DNA from: Xylophilus ampelinus
GTDB taxonomy: Bacteria > Pseudomonadota > Gammaproteobacteria > Burkholderiales > Burkholderiaceae_C
Reading direction: 5' to 3'
NCBI RefSeq assembly: GCF_901875635.1
Contig: NZ_CABFMN010000090.1
Span: 5,567 to 69,566 of the forward strand
DNA: 64,000 bases
Positions 25,761 through 34,800 of this stretch are shown here, piece by piece (position 1 is the stretch's first letter; each line of letters starts with the position of its first letter). Under the pieces are notes generated by a model. It worked only from the letters and a program-made list of their open reading frames with translations, ran no database searches and was not told the origin of the DNA. The position numbers were made by a program, and so were the translations under genes.

Positions 25761-27425
25761 ATGACGGCACGCCCCTGGCTCGCCAGCTACCCCGAGGGCA
25801 CAAGCTGGGAGGCGCCGCTCAGGCTGGCGCCGCTCACCGCCCTGCTCGATGCGGCCGTGCAGCGCTGGCCGGGCCGCACGGCCCTGCGCCAAGGCACGCT
25901 CGAGATGGACTACGCCCAGCTCGCCGCGCACATCGGGCGCGTGGCTGGCGGTCTGCAGCGCCTGGGCGTGGGCCCGGGCACGCATGTCGGGCTGTACCTG
26001 CCGAACGTGCCGCACTACATCGTGGCCTTCTTCGCCGTGCTGCAGGCCGGCGGCACGGTGGTGAACTATTCGCCGCTGGACGCCGGCCACACCCTGCGCC
26101 ACAAGGTGGAGGACAGCCACACCACGGTGATGCTCACCTTCGACCAGCCCGAGCTGCTGCAGAAGATGGAGGCCATCGCCGCGCAGCCGCCGCTGCGCAC
26201 ACTGGTGGTGGGGACCGAGGCGGACTTCGGTGGTCGCGCGGTCGCCGGCACCGGTTCCGATGCGCTCGTGCCTGGCGCGGCGCGCGTGCCCTTCGCCGCG
26301 CTGCTGGCCGCGTCGCCGATCGTGGCGCCGCATGTGCCGACGGACATCGCCTCGGCCGTCGCGGTGCTGCAGTACACGGGCGGCACCACGGGCCAGCCCA
26401 AGGGCGCGATGCTCACGCACGCCAACCTGAGCGCCGCGGTGTCGCAGGTCTGGCACACGCTGGTGGCGTCCAAGACGCTGGCCGAGGGCGAGGAGCGCTT
26501 CCTCGCCGTGCTGCCGCTCTTCCACATCTATGCGCTGGTCGTGAACATGCTGTTCGGCCTGTCGATCGGGGCCGAACTGTCGCTGCACCAGCGCTTCGAC
26601 CTGGAGGCGGTGCTGCGCGAGTTCGTCGAGCGCCGGACCACGGTGTTCCTCGGCGTGCCGACCATGTACGTCGCGTTCACCGGCCACCCCGACATCGAAC
26701 ACATCGACCTCTCGTCGCTCAAGTTCTGCAACTCCGGCGGCGCGCCGATCGCGGCGGAGGTCTACCAGAACTTCGTGCGCATGGCCCAGTGCCGACTGCA
26801 GGAGGGCTGGGGCATGACCGAAAGCTGCACCATGGCCACGGCATCGCCCGGCTTCAGCCACTACCGCCCTGGCTCGTGCGGCATTCCGGTGCCGGGCGTG
26901 GACGTCCAGGTGATCGACCTGCAGGACCAGCGCGAGCTGCCAGCCGGCGAGCGCGGCGAGCTGTGCATCCGCGGCCCCAACGTGATGGCCGGCTACTGGA
27001 ATCGCCCCGACGCCACCGCCGAGGCCATGACGGCGGACGGCTTCCTGCGCACCGGCGACGTGGGCTACATGACGGACGACGGCTTCGTCTACATCGTCGA
27101 CCGCACCAAGGACATGCTGATCTGCGGCGGCTTCAACGTCTACCCGCGCAACATCGAGGAGGCCATCTACCGCCACCCGGCCGTGGAAGAGGTCATCGTC
27201 ATCGGCATCCCTGACCCCTATCGCGGGCAGTCGCCCAAGGCCTTCATCAAGTTCAGGGACGGTGCCACGCCGCCCACGCTGGCCGAATTGAAGGCCTTCC
27301 TGGCCGACTACCTGGGCAAGCACGAGATGGTGCAGGCCATGGAGGCCCGCTCCGAGCTGCCCAAGACGGCGGTGGGCAAGCTGTCGAAGAAGGAACTGCA
27401 GGCCGAGGCATCGGGCCAGGCCTGA
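25761..27425 (+). CDS. Long-chain acyl-CoA ligase (AMP-forming)
   Basis: A 554-residue ANL-superfamily enzyme that activates a carboxylic acid with ATP and CoA. The phosphate loop YTGGTTGQPKGAMLTH is at about 210-225, motif GWGMTESC near 350, YRTGD-like LRTGDVGYMTDDGFVYIVDR near 430, and the C-terminal catalytic Lys in LPKTAVGKLSKKEL. The length and VLPLFHIYALVVNMLF region fit FadD-like ligases. Substrate specificity cannot be read from sequence; medium/long fatty acids or aromatic acids are possible. It is coupled to the binding protein gene upstream and convergent with mesD. Confidence 0.93.
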   Translation: MTARPWLASYPEGTSWEAPLRLAPLTALLDAAVQRWPGRTALRQGTLEMDYAQLAAHIGRVAGGLQRLGVGPGTHVGLYLPNVPHYIVAFFAVLQAGGTVVNYSPLDAGHTLRHKVEDSHTTVMLTFDQPELLQKMEAIAAQPPLRTLVVGTEADFGGRAVAGTGSDALVPGAARVPFAALLAASPIVAPHVPTDIASAVAVLQYTGGTTGQPKGAMLTHANLSAAVSQVWHTLVASKTLAEGEERFLAVLPLFHIYALVVNMLFGLSIGAELSLHQRFDLEAVLREFVERRTTVFLGVPTMYVAFTGHPDIEHIDLSSLKFCNSGGAPIAAEVYQNFVRMAQCRLQEGWGMTESCTMATASPGFSHYRPGSCGIPVPGVDVQVIDLQDQRELPAGERGELCIRGPNVMAGYWNRPDATAEAMTADGFLRTGDVGYMTDDGFVYIVDRTKDMLICGGFNVYPRNIEEAIYRHPAVEEVIVIGIPDPYRGQSPKAFIKFRDGATPPTLAELKAFLADYLGKHEMVQAMEARSELPKTAVGKLSKKELQAEASGQA

Positions 27426-27430
27426 CGACC

Positions 27431-27450
27431 GAAGGGCGGGCGCCGCCTTC
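27431..27450. terminator. Hairpin between convergent acyl-CoA ligase and mesD genes
   Basis: GAAGGGCGGGCGCCGCCTTC forms a stem (GAAGG-CGG with CCG-CCTTC, one bulge) in the short gap between two converging genes. There is no T-tract, so it is only a possible bidirectional terminator. Confidence 0.35.
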
Positions 27451-27458
27451 AGGCAGCG

Positions 27459-28484
27459 TCAGGCCGCGGCCAGCCGCTCCCTGGCCAGCCGCGTACCTTC
27501 CGCCAGCGCCTTCAGCTTGCGCCACGCAACGTCCCGCCCCATCGGTGCCAGGCCGCAATTCGTGCAGGGGAACAGGCGCTCCTTCGGCACGAACTGCAGT
27601 GCCCGGCCGATGGTGTCCGCGACCTCCTCGGGCGTCTCGACCACGTCGCTGGCCACGTCGATCACGCCGACCATCACGTCCTTGCCGGCCAGCAGCTTCA
27701 TCAGGTCGGGCGGCACATGGGAGTGGATGCACTCCAGGCTGACCTGGTCGATGCTGCTGCGGGCCAAGGCAGGAAACACGGCTTCGTACTGGCGCCATTC
27801 GTCGCCCAGCGTCTGCTTCCAGTCGGTGTTGGCCTTGATGCCGTAGCCATAGCAGATGTGCACGGCCGTCGTGCAGGTCAGACCCTGGGCGGCGCGTTCG
27901 AGCGCCTTCACGCCCCAGTCCGCCGCGTCCTTCATGTAGACATTGAAGGCGGGTTCGTCGAACTGGATGATGTCGACACCGTCGGCCTGCAGCGAGAGCG
28001 CTTCCTGGTTGAGCAGTTCCGCGAACGCGAAGGCCATCTTCACCTTGTCGCCGTAGAAGCGGTCGGCCACGGTGTCGACGATGGTCATGGGGCCGGGCAA
28101 GGTGAACTTCAGCTTCTTCTTCGTGTGCGCGCGGGCCAGCTGGGCTTCGAAGGCATGCACCCGGCCCTTCAGGCGCAGCGCCGCCACCACCTGCGGCACC
28201 ATCGCGTCGTAGCGGTTGTCGCGGATGCCCATCTTCACCTTGTGCTCGAAGTCGATGCCCTCGACCTGCTCGAGGAAGCCATGCACGAAATGCTGGCGCG
28301 ACTGCTCGCCGTCGCCCACGATGTCCAGGCCCGCGTCTTCCTGGGCCTTGATCCACAGCAGGGTCGCGTCGGCCTTGGCCTGGCGCAGCGCCTCGCCTTC
28401 CGCCCGCCACTGCGGCCAGAGCTTGTGGGTTTCGGCGAGCCAGGCGGGTTTCGGCAGGCTGCCGGCGATGGAGGTTTCGAACAT
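27459..28484 (-). CDS. mesD: Folate-independent methionine synthase core protein MesD
   Basis: A 341-residue homologue of the catalytic C-terminal half of MetE only. It lacks the N-terminal folate-binding half of the usual 750-residue enzyme. Zinc-ligand regions are visible as HICYGYG near 215 and FPCTNCGLAPMG near 310, plus IIQFDEPAFN near 170. Adjacency to a DUF1852 gene identifies the MesD type: published comparative and genetic work on core methionine synthases found that MesD acts with MesX (DUF1852), needs oxygen, and does not use methyltetrahydrofolate. The homocysteine-methylating role is from the family; the methyl donor is not known to me. Confidence 0.88.
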   Translation of the reverse strand: MFETSIAGSLPKPAWLAETHKLWPQWRAEGEALRQAKADATLLWIKAQEDAGLDIVGDGEQSRQHFVHGFLEQVEGIDFEHKVKMGIRDNRYDAMVPQVVAALRLKGRVHAFEAQLARAHTKKKLKFTLPGPMTIVDTVADRFYGDKVKMAFAFAELLNQEALSLQADGVDIIQFDEPAFNVYMKDAADWGVKALERAAQGLTCTTAVHICYGYGIKANTDWKQTLGDEWRQYEAVFPALARSSIDQVSLECIHSHVPPDLMKLLAGKDVMVGVIDVASDVVETPEEVADTIGRALQFVPKERLFPCTNCGLAPMGRDVAWRKLKALAEGTRLARERLAAA

Positions 28485-28575
28485 CTGGGAATTCCTTTCA
28501 AGGGGTGATCGGCGTGACGAGCGGAGGTCGGCCCGTGTTGGCCGGACAGCCGAGGGGTCGCGGGTCAAACGGGGG

Positions 28576-29565
28576 TCAGGGTGCCACGGTGGCGGCCCAC
28601 CGCTCGAGCACGTTCCTGTACGGCTTGATGAAGTGCTCTTCCGCGAATTTTCCCTGCTTCACGGCCAGCTGGCTGCGCTCATCCCTGTCATAGACGATCT
28701 GCGTCAACGAGTAGTCCTGGTTCTTCAAGCTCGGCTGGAAGAAGTCTCCCGCGGCGGAATTCGCGTTGTAGATCTCGGGGCGGTAGATCTTCTGGAAGGT
28801 CTCCATGGTGCTGAGGGTGCCGATGAGTTCGAGGTTCGAATAGTCACCCAGCAGGTCACCGAAAAAGTAGAAGGCCAGTGGCGCGACGCCGTTGGGCGGC
28901 ATGAAGAAGCGGACCTGCATGCCCATCTTCGCGAAGTATCGGTCGGTCGACGAGGGTTCGTTCTGTCGGTACTCGACGCCCAGCACGGGGTGATGGTTGC
29001 CGGTGCGGTGGTACGTCTTGCTGGTCGACGCGCTGATGCAGATCACGGGCGCCTTGCCGAAGTGCGCCTTGTAGGTGCTCGAACAGGCGAATTGCTTGAA
29101 CAGCTTGCCATGCAGGTCGCCAAAATCGTCCGGCACGCCGAATTCCGGTCGATCCAAGTTGTAGTTCGGAAGCAGGACGCTGAAGTCGTAGTCGCGCACA
29201 TAGGAGGAGAAGTTGTTCCCCGCGATGCCGTCGATGCGCTTGTTGTCGCGCCTGTCGTGAATGCAGGTCTTCAGTATCTCGATCAACGGGAAGGCCTGGA
29301 TGTCTCGCGCGGCCTCGATGCCCATCTCGACGGAGACGATCTCGAGTTCGACGGCGTAGCGGTCCCCTGTCGGGTTGTCCCAATGCGCCAGCTCGTTGAA
29401 GCGGTTGTCGATCATCTTCAAGGTGTTGCGCAGGTTCTGCTGCCGGCGTTCGCCCCGGGCCAGGTTGGCGAAGTTGGTGGTGATGCGCGTGCCGTCCGAC
29501 GGCTGATAGTTCTCGTCGAAGCGAATGTGCTTGAGGTTGAAGGTGAGTGCCTGGTTCATCGCCAT
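28576..29565 (-). CDS. mesX: MesX (DUF1852), partner of MesD
   Basis: A 329-residue DUF1852 protein, recognised by LKHIRFDENYQPSDGTRITT, NLARGERRQQNLRNTLKMID, DRYAVELEIVSVEMGIEA and the C-terminal SLTQIVYDRDERSQLAVKQG. It has no signal peptide or membrane segment. In other bacteria it is required together with MesD for methionine synthesis in the presence of oxygen. The gene precedes mesD on the same strand and is followed upstream by a flavin reductase, which would fit a flavin- and oxygen-dependent step. The chemistry itself is inference. Confidence 0.9.
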   Translation of the reverse strand: MAMNQALTFNLKHIRFDENYQPSDGTRITTNFANLARGERRQQNLRNTLKMIDNRFNELAHWDNPTGDRYAVELEIVSVEMGIEAARDIQAFPLIEILKTCIHDRRDNKRIDGIAGNNFSSYVRDYDFSVLLPNYNLDRPEFGVPDDFGDLHGKLFKQFACSSTYKAHFGKAPVICISASTSKTYHRTGNHHPVLGVEYRQNEPSSTDRYFAKMGMQVRFFMPPNGVAPLAFYFFGDLLGDYSNLELIGTLSTMETFQKIYRPEIYNANSAAGDFFQPSLKNQDYSLTQIVYDRDERSQLAVKQGKFAEEHFIKPYRNVLERWAATVAP

Positions 29566-29605
29566 TCCAGTGAGCCAATGTTGGGGGAAAGCTCTGTTCG
29601 TTTGT

Positions 29606-30262
29606 TCACGCCACGATCGCTTCTTCGGCCCACCGGGGCTTGGCGAGGCGCGTCGGTTGCAGCAACGGCAGTGCGCGTTCGACCGCCATTGCGGCGCGCC
29701 GGGTCAGTGCCCCGTCGTGCAGGCGGTGCTCGGTGAAATCGTTGTCGGTCGCGTACACGCCCAGCGGCAACGTGCGTGCCTGGAAGAAGCTGAACAACGG
29801 ACGCAGCTGGTGGTCGATGACCAGCGCATGGCGCTCGCTGCCGCCGGTCGCCGCCAGCAGGATGGGCTTGTCGGTCAACGCGTCCTGATCGATGAAATCG
29901 AAGAAGTGCTTGAACAGCCCCGTGTACGAGCCTCTGTAGACCGGCGTGGCCACCACCAGGATGTCGGCCTGCTCCACCGCAGCGAGTTCTTTTTCCACCG
30001 CGTCGGGCAACCAGGGACGCGAGACCGTGCCCGCGAGCCGGGGCGCGAGCCTGCCCAGTTCCACCAGATGCTGTTCGCACGGAACGGCGTCGGCGATCAG
30101 CTCCATCAGGTGCTCCGCAAGGGAGGCCGCCTTGGAGGGATGCTGCAGCCCGCCGGACACCGCAACCAGGCGCAGCGTGGCTGCCTGCCCAACCCGGGCG
30201 CGCGCAGGAGCTTCATGCGCTTCGTCTCGAATTGATGGGGCAAGGGGGTGGCGAGTGGTCAT
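29606..30262 (-). CDS. NAD(P)H-dependent FMN reductase of the mes locus
   Basis: A 218-residue flavodoxin-fold reductase of the SsuE/MsuE family, with a 25-residue N-terminal extension. It carries RLVAVSGGLQHPSKAASLAE, ATPVYRGSYTGLFKHFFDFIDQ and LAATGGSERHALVIDHQLRPLF. It is first in a probable operon with mesX and mesD (40 and 91 bp gaps) and diverges from a MetR-like regulator. It is distinct from ssuE in this window. Reduced flavin delivery to MesX/MesD is a reasonable guess; service to a sulfonate monooxygenase elsewhere is the alternative. Confidence 0.9.
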   Translation of the reverse strand: MTTRHPLAPSIRDEAHEAPARARVGQAATLRLVAVSGGLQHPSKAASLAEHLMELIADAVPCEQHLVELGRLAPRLAGTVSRPWLPDAVEKELAAVEQADILVVATPVYRGSYTGLFKHFFDFIDQDALTDKPILLAATGGSERHALVIDHQLRPLFSFFQARTLPLGVYATDNDFTEHRLHDGALTRRAAMAVERALPLLQPTRLAKPRWAEEAIVA

Positions 30263-30302
30263 CGGCTGTGTCGCTCTGCAAACGAGACCGCGGATGCTAA
30301 GA

Positions 30303-30350
30303 GTGATGAGTCATGAAGTAAAATGGTCTTATCTCACGCATTCATGAATA
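30303..30350. promoter_or_regulatory. Candidate MetR operator region
   Basis: The 101-bp gap between the flavin reductase gene and metR holds two short palindromes, ATGAGTCAT (30306-30314) and ATTCATGAAT (30340-30349). They contain the TGAA/TTCA half-sites expected for MetR, in an AT-rich setting fit for divergent promoters. Confidence 0.45.
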
Positions 30351-30363
30351 CGGCTCACACATC

Positions 30364-31257
30364 ATGCTGGAGCGCACGCACCTCGCCATCGTTCGCGAAG
30401 TCGAACGCCAGGGTTCGCTGACCGCCGCCGCCGGCGTGCTGCACGTCACCCAGTCGGCGCTCAGCCACAGCATGCGCAAGCTGGAACAGCAGCTGGGTAC
30501 CGACATCTGGCTGCGCGAGGGCCGCAGCCTGCGGCTCACGCAGGCCGGTCAGTACCTGCTGGCGGTGGCCAACCGCGTGATCCCGCAGCTCGACCTGGCG
30601 CAGGAGCGGCTGCTGCAGTTCGCGCAGGGCGAGCGCGGCGCGCTGCGCATCGGCATGGAGTGCCACCCCTGCTACCAGTGGCTGCTGAAGGTGGTCGCGC
30701 CCTACCTCAAGGCATGGCCCGACGTGGACGTCGACGTGAAGCAGAAATTCCAGTTCGGCGGCATCGGCGCGCTCTTCGGCTACGAGATCGACCTGCTGGT
30801 CACGCCCGACCCGCTCTTCAAGCCCGGCCTCGCTTTCGAGCCTGTCTTCGACTACGAGCAGGTGCTCGTGGTGGCACGCGGCCACGCGCTGGCCGACGCC
30901 GCCCATGTCAAACCCAGGGACCTGGCCCGCGAAGTGCTGGTGACCTACCCGGTCGAGACCGACCGGCTCGACATCTACAACCAGTTCCTCATGCCTGCCG
31001 GCATCACGCCCAAGCGGCACAAGACCATCGAGACCACCGACATCATGGTGCAGATGGTGGCCAGCGGCCGCGGCGTGGCCGCCCTGCCGCGCTGGCTGGT
31101 CGAGGAGTACGCGGGTCGCATGGACGTGGTGCCGGTGCGGCTCGGCGCCCGCGGCATCCACAAGCACATCTACCTGGGCGCCCGCGAGTCGGAGACGCAC
31201 ATCGACTACCTCAGGGCCTTCGTCGAGCTGGCGCGGATGCGCCCGGCGGTGGCATGA
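30364..31257 (+). CDS. metR: MetR-like LysR-family transcriptional regulator
   Basis: A 297-residue LysR regulator. The N-terminal helix-turn-helix (REVERQGSLTAAAGVLHVTQSALSHSMRKLEQQLG) and the substrate domain are complete. IGMECHPCYQWL and LLVTPDPLFKPGLAFEPVFDYEQVLVV are typical of MetR, which uses homocysteine as co-activator to control methionine genes. It diverges from the flavin reductase/mesX/mesD operon, so it probably controls that operon. E. coli MetR regulates metE and metH in the same way. Confidence 0.92.
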   Translation: MLERTHLAIVREVERQGSLTAAAGVLHVTQSALSHSMRKLEQQLGTDIWLREGRSLRLTQAGQYLLAVANRVIPQLDLAQERLLQFAQGERGALRIGMECHPCYQWLLKVVAPYLKAWPDVDVDVKQKFQFGGIGALFGYEIDLLVTPDPLFKPGLAFEPVFDYEQVLVVARGHALADAAHVKPRDLAREVLVTYPVETDRLDIYNQFLMPAGITPKRHKTIETTDIMVQMVASGRGVAALPRWLVEEYAGRMDVVPVRLGARGIHKHIYLGARESETHIDYLRAFVELARMRPAVA

Positions 31258-31468
31258 AAGCGCCGCGCAGCTTCGCGCTGAAGGTGCGAGCTGTTAGCAT
31301 GCCGACCGCCGAATCGCTTTCGATGCGGCCGTAAGCGTTCAACGTCAACCAACGCATCACCAGCGCCCTCGGGGTCTCGCTGGCGGTGTGCGATGGTTGC
31401 GAAATCCCTCCTCCTTCGTTGCTGCCGCCCCCCGGCCCAGGGTGGCGCATCTTTCCCCGAAGGAAGGC

Positions 31469-32638
31469 ATGTCGAATCCATCGATCCGTTCTCCGCTGCG
31501 TCGGCTGGCCTGGCTCACGCTGGCGCTTTTTCTTACCTACATGGCTGTGGCCATGTCGATGCCCGCCGTGGCCGTGCACGTCTCGCGCACGCTGGGCCTG
31601 AGCAACTCCGCTGCCGGGCTGGCCGTGGGCATCGCTTTCCTCAGCACCATCGCCAGCCGCGGCTGGGCTGGCCGGATCGCCGACCTGCGCGGCGGCAAGG
31701 CCGGCACCTTCGTCGGGCTGTTCCTCTACGCGCTCGCCGGCCTGCTGTGCATGGCCTCGGCCTGGCCCGGGCTCGGCCAGGCAGGCGCCTATGGCGTGCT
31801 GCTGGCCGGCCGGCTGCTGCTGGGCCTGGGCGAGAGCCTGGGCCTGGTCGGACTGCTGGTGTGGTGCATGTCCACCCTGGGCCCGGCGCGCTCGGGCTTG
31901 GTGCTGTCGGTGTTCGGCGCCGGCATGTACGGGGCGTTCGTCGCCGGCGGCCCACTGGGCCTGTGGCTGCTCGGCCGCCTGGGCTTTGTGCCGCTGATGG
32001 CGATCTGCGCCGCCCTGCCGACGCTGGCCGCGTTGATGCTGTGGCGCACGCCGGCATCGCCGCCCGCCAGCGCTGCGCCGCGGCCGCCGTTCGCCCGCGT
32101 GGTGGGGCTGATCTGGCAGCCCGGCGCCGTGGTCGGCCTGCAGGGCATCGGCTTCGCCGCGCTGGGTGCCTTCTTTCCGCTGTACGTCATGTCGCGGGGC
32201 TGGGGCGGCGCCGGCTGGGGGCTCAGCTGCTTCGGTGCCGGCTTCGTGGCGGTACGCCTGCTGTGCGGCACCCTGCCCGATCGACTGGGCGGCGTGCCGG
32301 TGGCACTGGCCTCGCTCGCCGTGGAGGTGGCCGGCCAAGGCCTTCTGTGGCTGGCACCCACGCCCGCTGTCGCCTTGGCCGGCGCGCTGCTCACCGGCAT
32401 GGGCTGTTCGATGGTGTTTCCGGCCATGGGTGTGCTGGCCGTCCAGCGTGTGCCGCAGCACCTGCGCGGCACGGCGATCGGGGGCTTCGCCGCCTTCCAG
32501 GACCTGGCCTATGGCGCCACCGGCCCGCTGGCCGGCTTCATCGCCGACCGCTTCGGCCACGCGCAGGTGTTCCTGACGGGCGCGCTTGCGGCGGCGCTGG
32601 GCCTGGCGATGGTGCTGCACATGCGCCGAAGCGCCTGA
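31469..32638 (+). CDS. Major facilitator superfamily transporter
   Basis: A 389-residue inner-membrane carrier with about twelve hydrophobic segments. The loop 2-3 motif is SRGWAGRIADLRGGKAG (about 65-80), and similar sequence recurs in the second half as LLCGTLPDRLGG. The overall type is the YhhS/arabinose-efflux-like MFS group. The substrate is unknown. A strong AGGAAGG ribosome-binding site precedes the ATG at 31469. It lies downstream of metR on the same strand, so export of a sulfur amino acid is conceivable, and is convergent with the prpB-like gene with a 6-bp gap. Confidence 0.92.
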   Translation: MSNPSIRSPLRRLAWLTLALFLTYMAVAMSMPAVAVHVSRTLGLSNSAAGLAVGIAFLSTIASRGWAGRIADLRGGKAGTFVGLFLYALAGLLCMASAWPGLGQAGAYGVLLAGRLLLGLGESLGLVGLLVWCMSTLGPARSGLVLSVFGAGMYGAFVAGGPLGLWLLGRLGFVPLMAICAALPTLAALMLWRTPASPPASAAPRPPFARVVGLIWQPGAVVGLQGIGFAALGAFFPLYVMSRGWGGAGWGLSCFGAGFVAVRLLCGTLPDRLGGVPVALASLAVEVAGQGLLWLAPTPAVALAGALLTGMGCSMVFPAMGVLAVQRVPQHLRGTAIGGFAAFQDLAYGATGPLAGFIADRFGHAQVFLTGALAAALGLAMVLHMRRSA

Positions 32639-32644
32639 TGCGCC

Positions 32645-33505
32645 TCAGCTGTATCGCTTCTCCAGCGCATCCCATTCCGGCTTGCCCACCAGCCGCTGCC
32701 GCTCGGCGAAGGGCGTGACCAACCCGCTGGACTCCTGCACTTCCTGTTCGTCGCGCAGGACGGTCAGCGCCTTCTGCATGCCGGCCACCGCGCCCTGCAA
32801 CGCCGCGTTGGCGTAGAGCACGATGCCGTAGCCCAGTTCGCCCAGCTGCTTCGCGTTGAAGATCGGCGTGCGCCCGCCGATGACCATGTTCATGAGCTGC
32901 GGCTTGGCCAGGCGCTGCGGCAGCGCGCGCACCTCGTGCTCCGTCGTCACGGCCTCGACGAAAAGGATGTCGGCGCCGGCCTCGGCAAACTTCTGCGCGC
33001 GCTCGACGGCGGCCTCGAAGCCCTGCGTGGCGCAGGCATCGGTGCGGGCCAGGATGAGCAGGTCGGGGTCTTGCCGCGCGTCGACGGCCGCCTTGATCTT
33101 GCTCACCGCCTCGTCGGTCGCGATGACGTCCTTGCCCGAGAAATGGCCGCAGCGCTTGGGCGCGACCTGGTCCTCGAACTGGATGCAGTCGGCCCCGGCG
33201 CGCTCCAGCGTGCGCACCGTGTGGCGCACGTTCAGGGCATTGCCGAAGCCCGTGTCGGCATCGACGATCAGCGGCACGCCCACCGCGTCGCGGATGCGCG
33301 CCGTGTGGTCGGCGATCTCGGCCAAGCCCATGAAGCCCTGGTCGGGCATGCCGAACCACATGTTGGTCACGCCGGCACCGGTGACGTAGATGGCGGGGTA
33401 GCCCAGGTCTTCGATGACGCGGGCCGACAGGGCGTTGAAGGCGCCCGGCACGATGACGCCGCGGCGCGCTTCGACGAGGGCTTTGAGTTGCTGGCGGGTG
33501 GACAT
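32645..33505 (-). CDS. Isocitrate lyase/PEP mutase family protein, prpB-like
   Basis: A 286-residue TIM-barrel lyase. Asp in LIVDADTGFGN, the catalytic loop DQVAPKRCGHFSGK and LILARTDACATQG are conserved; the KRCGH loop marks a C-C lyase rather than PEP mutase. The locus (prpF, acnD, prpC) argues for 2-methylisocitrate lyase. However, the N-terminus (PGAFNALSARVIEDLGYPAIY) is closer to the dimethylmalate lyase/oxaloacetate decarboxylase branch than to E. coli PrpB, so I leave the symbol blank. It is the last gene of the operon, 26 bp after prpF. Confidence 0.85.
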   Translation of the reverse strand: MSTRQQLKALVEARRGVIVPGAFNALSARVIEDLGYPAIYVTGAGVTNMWFGMPDQGFMGLAEIADHTARIRDAVGVPLIVDADTGFGNALNVRHTVRTLERAGADCIQFEDQVAPKRCGHFSGKDVIATDEAVSKIKAAVDARQDPDLLILARTDACATQGFEAAVERAQKFAEAGADILFVEAVTTEHEVRALPQRLAKPQLMNMVIGGRTPIFNAKQLGELGYGIVLYANAALQGAVAGMQKALTVLRDEQEVQESSGLVTPFAERQRLVGKPEWDALEKRYS

Positions 33506-33531
33506 GGTTCGCTCTCGGGAAAGAAGGGGTC

Positions 33532-34728
33532 TCAGAAACTGTCGCCGGGCACGCGCACGAAGCCCTCCATCAGCACGCGCGCGCTGCGGCTCATGAGGGC
33601 CTTGGTCACCGTCCACTGGCCGCCGGCCTGAAGGGCCTCGGCGCCCACGCGCAGCGTGCCGGAAGGATGGCCGAAGCGCACCGAGGCGCGCTCGCCGCCG
33701 CCGGCCGCGAGGTTGACGAGGGTACCCGGCACCGCGGCCGCCACGCCGATCGCGACCGCAGCGGTGCCCATCATCGCGTGGTGCAGCTGTCCCATCGACA
33801 GCGCGCGCACCAGCAGGTCCACATCGACTGCCTGCACCGGCTTGCCGCTGGAGGCCACGTAGTCGTGCGGCGGCGCGACGAAGGCGATCTTGGGCGTGTG
33901 CTGGCGCGTCGCCGCCTCGGCCAGCTCGCGGATGAGGCCCATCTTCACGGCGCCCCAGGCGCGGATGGCTTCGAAGCGCGCCAGGGCCGCCTTGTCGCCG
34001 TTGATGGCCGGCTGCAGTTCGGTGCCGGTGTAGCCGAGCTCGGCCGCATTCAGGAAGATCGTCGGGATGCCGGCGTTGATGAGCGTGGCGTTGAAGCGGC
34101 CGATGCCGGCCACGTCGAGCGTGTCGACCACGTTGCCAGTGGGGAACATGGCACCCCCCTCCTCGCCCTCCTCCGCCGGGTCCATGAATTCCAGCGGCAC
34201 CTCGGCTGCCGGGAAGGTCACGCCGTCGAGTTCGAAATCGCCCGTCTCCTGCACTGCGCCGTTCGTGACCGGCACATGGGCCACGATCGTCTTGCCGATA
34301 TTGGCCTGCCAGATGCGCACGGTGCAGATGCCGTCACGCGGAATGCGATCCGCCGGCACCAGCCCGTTCGCGATCGCAAACGGCCCGACGGCGGCCGACA
34401 GGTTGCCGCAGTTGCCGGACCAGTCGACGAAGGCCTTGTCGATCGCCACCTGGCCGAAGAGGTAGTCGACATCGTGCCCGGGCCGTTCGCTGGCGCAGAG
34501 GATGACCGCCTTGCTGGTGCTCGAGGTCGCGCCGCCCATGCCATCGGTCTGCTTGCCGTAGGGGTCGGGGCTGCCGATCACGCGCAGCAGCAGCCGGTCG
34601 CGCGCCGGGCCGGGCCGGCGTGCGGCCTCGGGCAGGTCCTGCAGGCGGAAGAACACGCCCTTGCTGGTGCCGCCGCGCATGTAGGTGGCGCGGATGCGGA
34701 TCTGAGGGACGAAGGTGCCAGGGGTCAT
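33532..34728 (-). CDS. prpF: 2-methylaconitate cis-trans isomerase
   Basis: A 398-residue PrpF-family isomerase (diaminopimelate epimerase fold in two similar halves). Landmarks are IRATYMRGGTSKGVFFRLQDLP at the N-terminus, GSPDPYGKQTDGMGGATSSTSK, VDWSGNCGNLSAAVGPFAI with the active-site Cys, and FVAPPHDYVASSGK. It isomerises 2-methyl-trans-aconitate made by AcnD, and is needed in the AcnD/PrpF form of the 2-methylcitrate cycle. It lies 32 bp after acnD, with a dispersed repeat filling the junction. Confidence 0.95.
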   Translation of the reverse strand: MTPGTFVPQIRIRATYMRGGTSKGVFFRLQDLPEAARRPGPARDRLLLRVIGSPDPYGKQTDGMGGATSSTSKAVILCASERPGHDVDYLFGQVAIDKAFVDWSGNCGNLSAAVGPFAIANGLVPADRIPRDGICTVRIWQANIGKTIVAHVPVTNGAVQETGDFELDGVTFPAAEVPLEFMDPAEEGEEGGAMFPTGNVVDTLDVAGIGRFNATLINAGIPTIFLNAAELGYTGTELQPAINGDKAALARFEAIRAWGAVKMGLIRELAEAATRQHTPKIAFVAPPHDYVASSGKPVQAVDVDLLVRALSMGQLHHAMMGTAAVAIGVAAAVPGTLVNLAAGGGERASVRFGHPSGTLRVGAEALQAGGQWTVTKALMSRSARVLMEGFVRVPGDSF

Positions 34729-34731
34729 TAT

Positions 34732-34800
34732 GCTATCAATTTCATAGCTGCTCGCGCCCGTCAGGCGGGCGCTGCAGCCCTTTTTGATTCAAGAAAATCC
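34732..34800 (+). repeat. Dispersed intergenic repeat, copy 5
   Basis: GCTATCAATTTCATAGC, then GCTCGCGCCCGTCAGGCGGG, CGCTGCAGCCCTTTTTGATT and CAAGAAAATCC. It spans the acnD-prpF junction and encodes, on the minus strand, the last residues of AcnD (ESKRAAAPA) and its stop codon. Confidence 0.85.
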
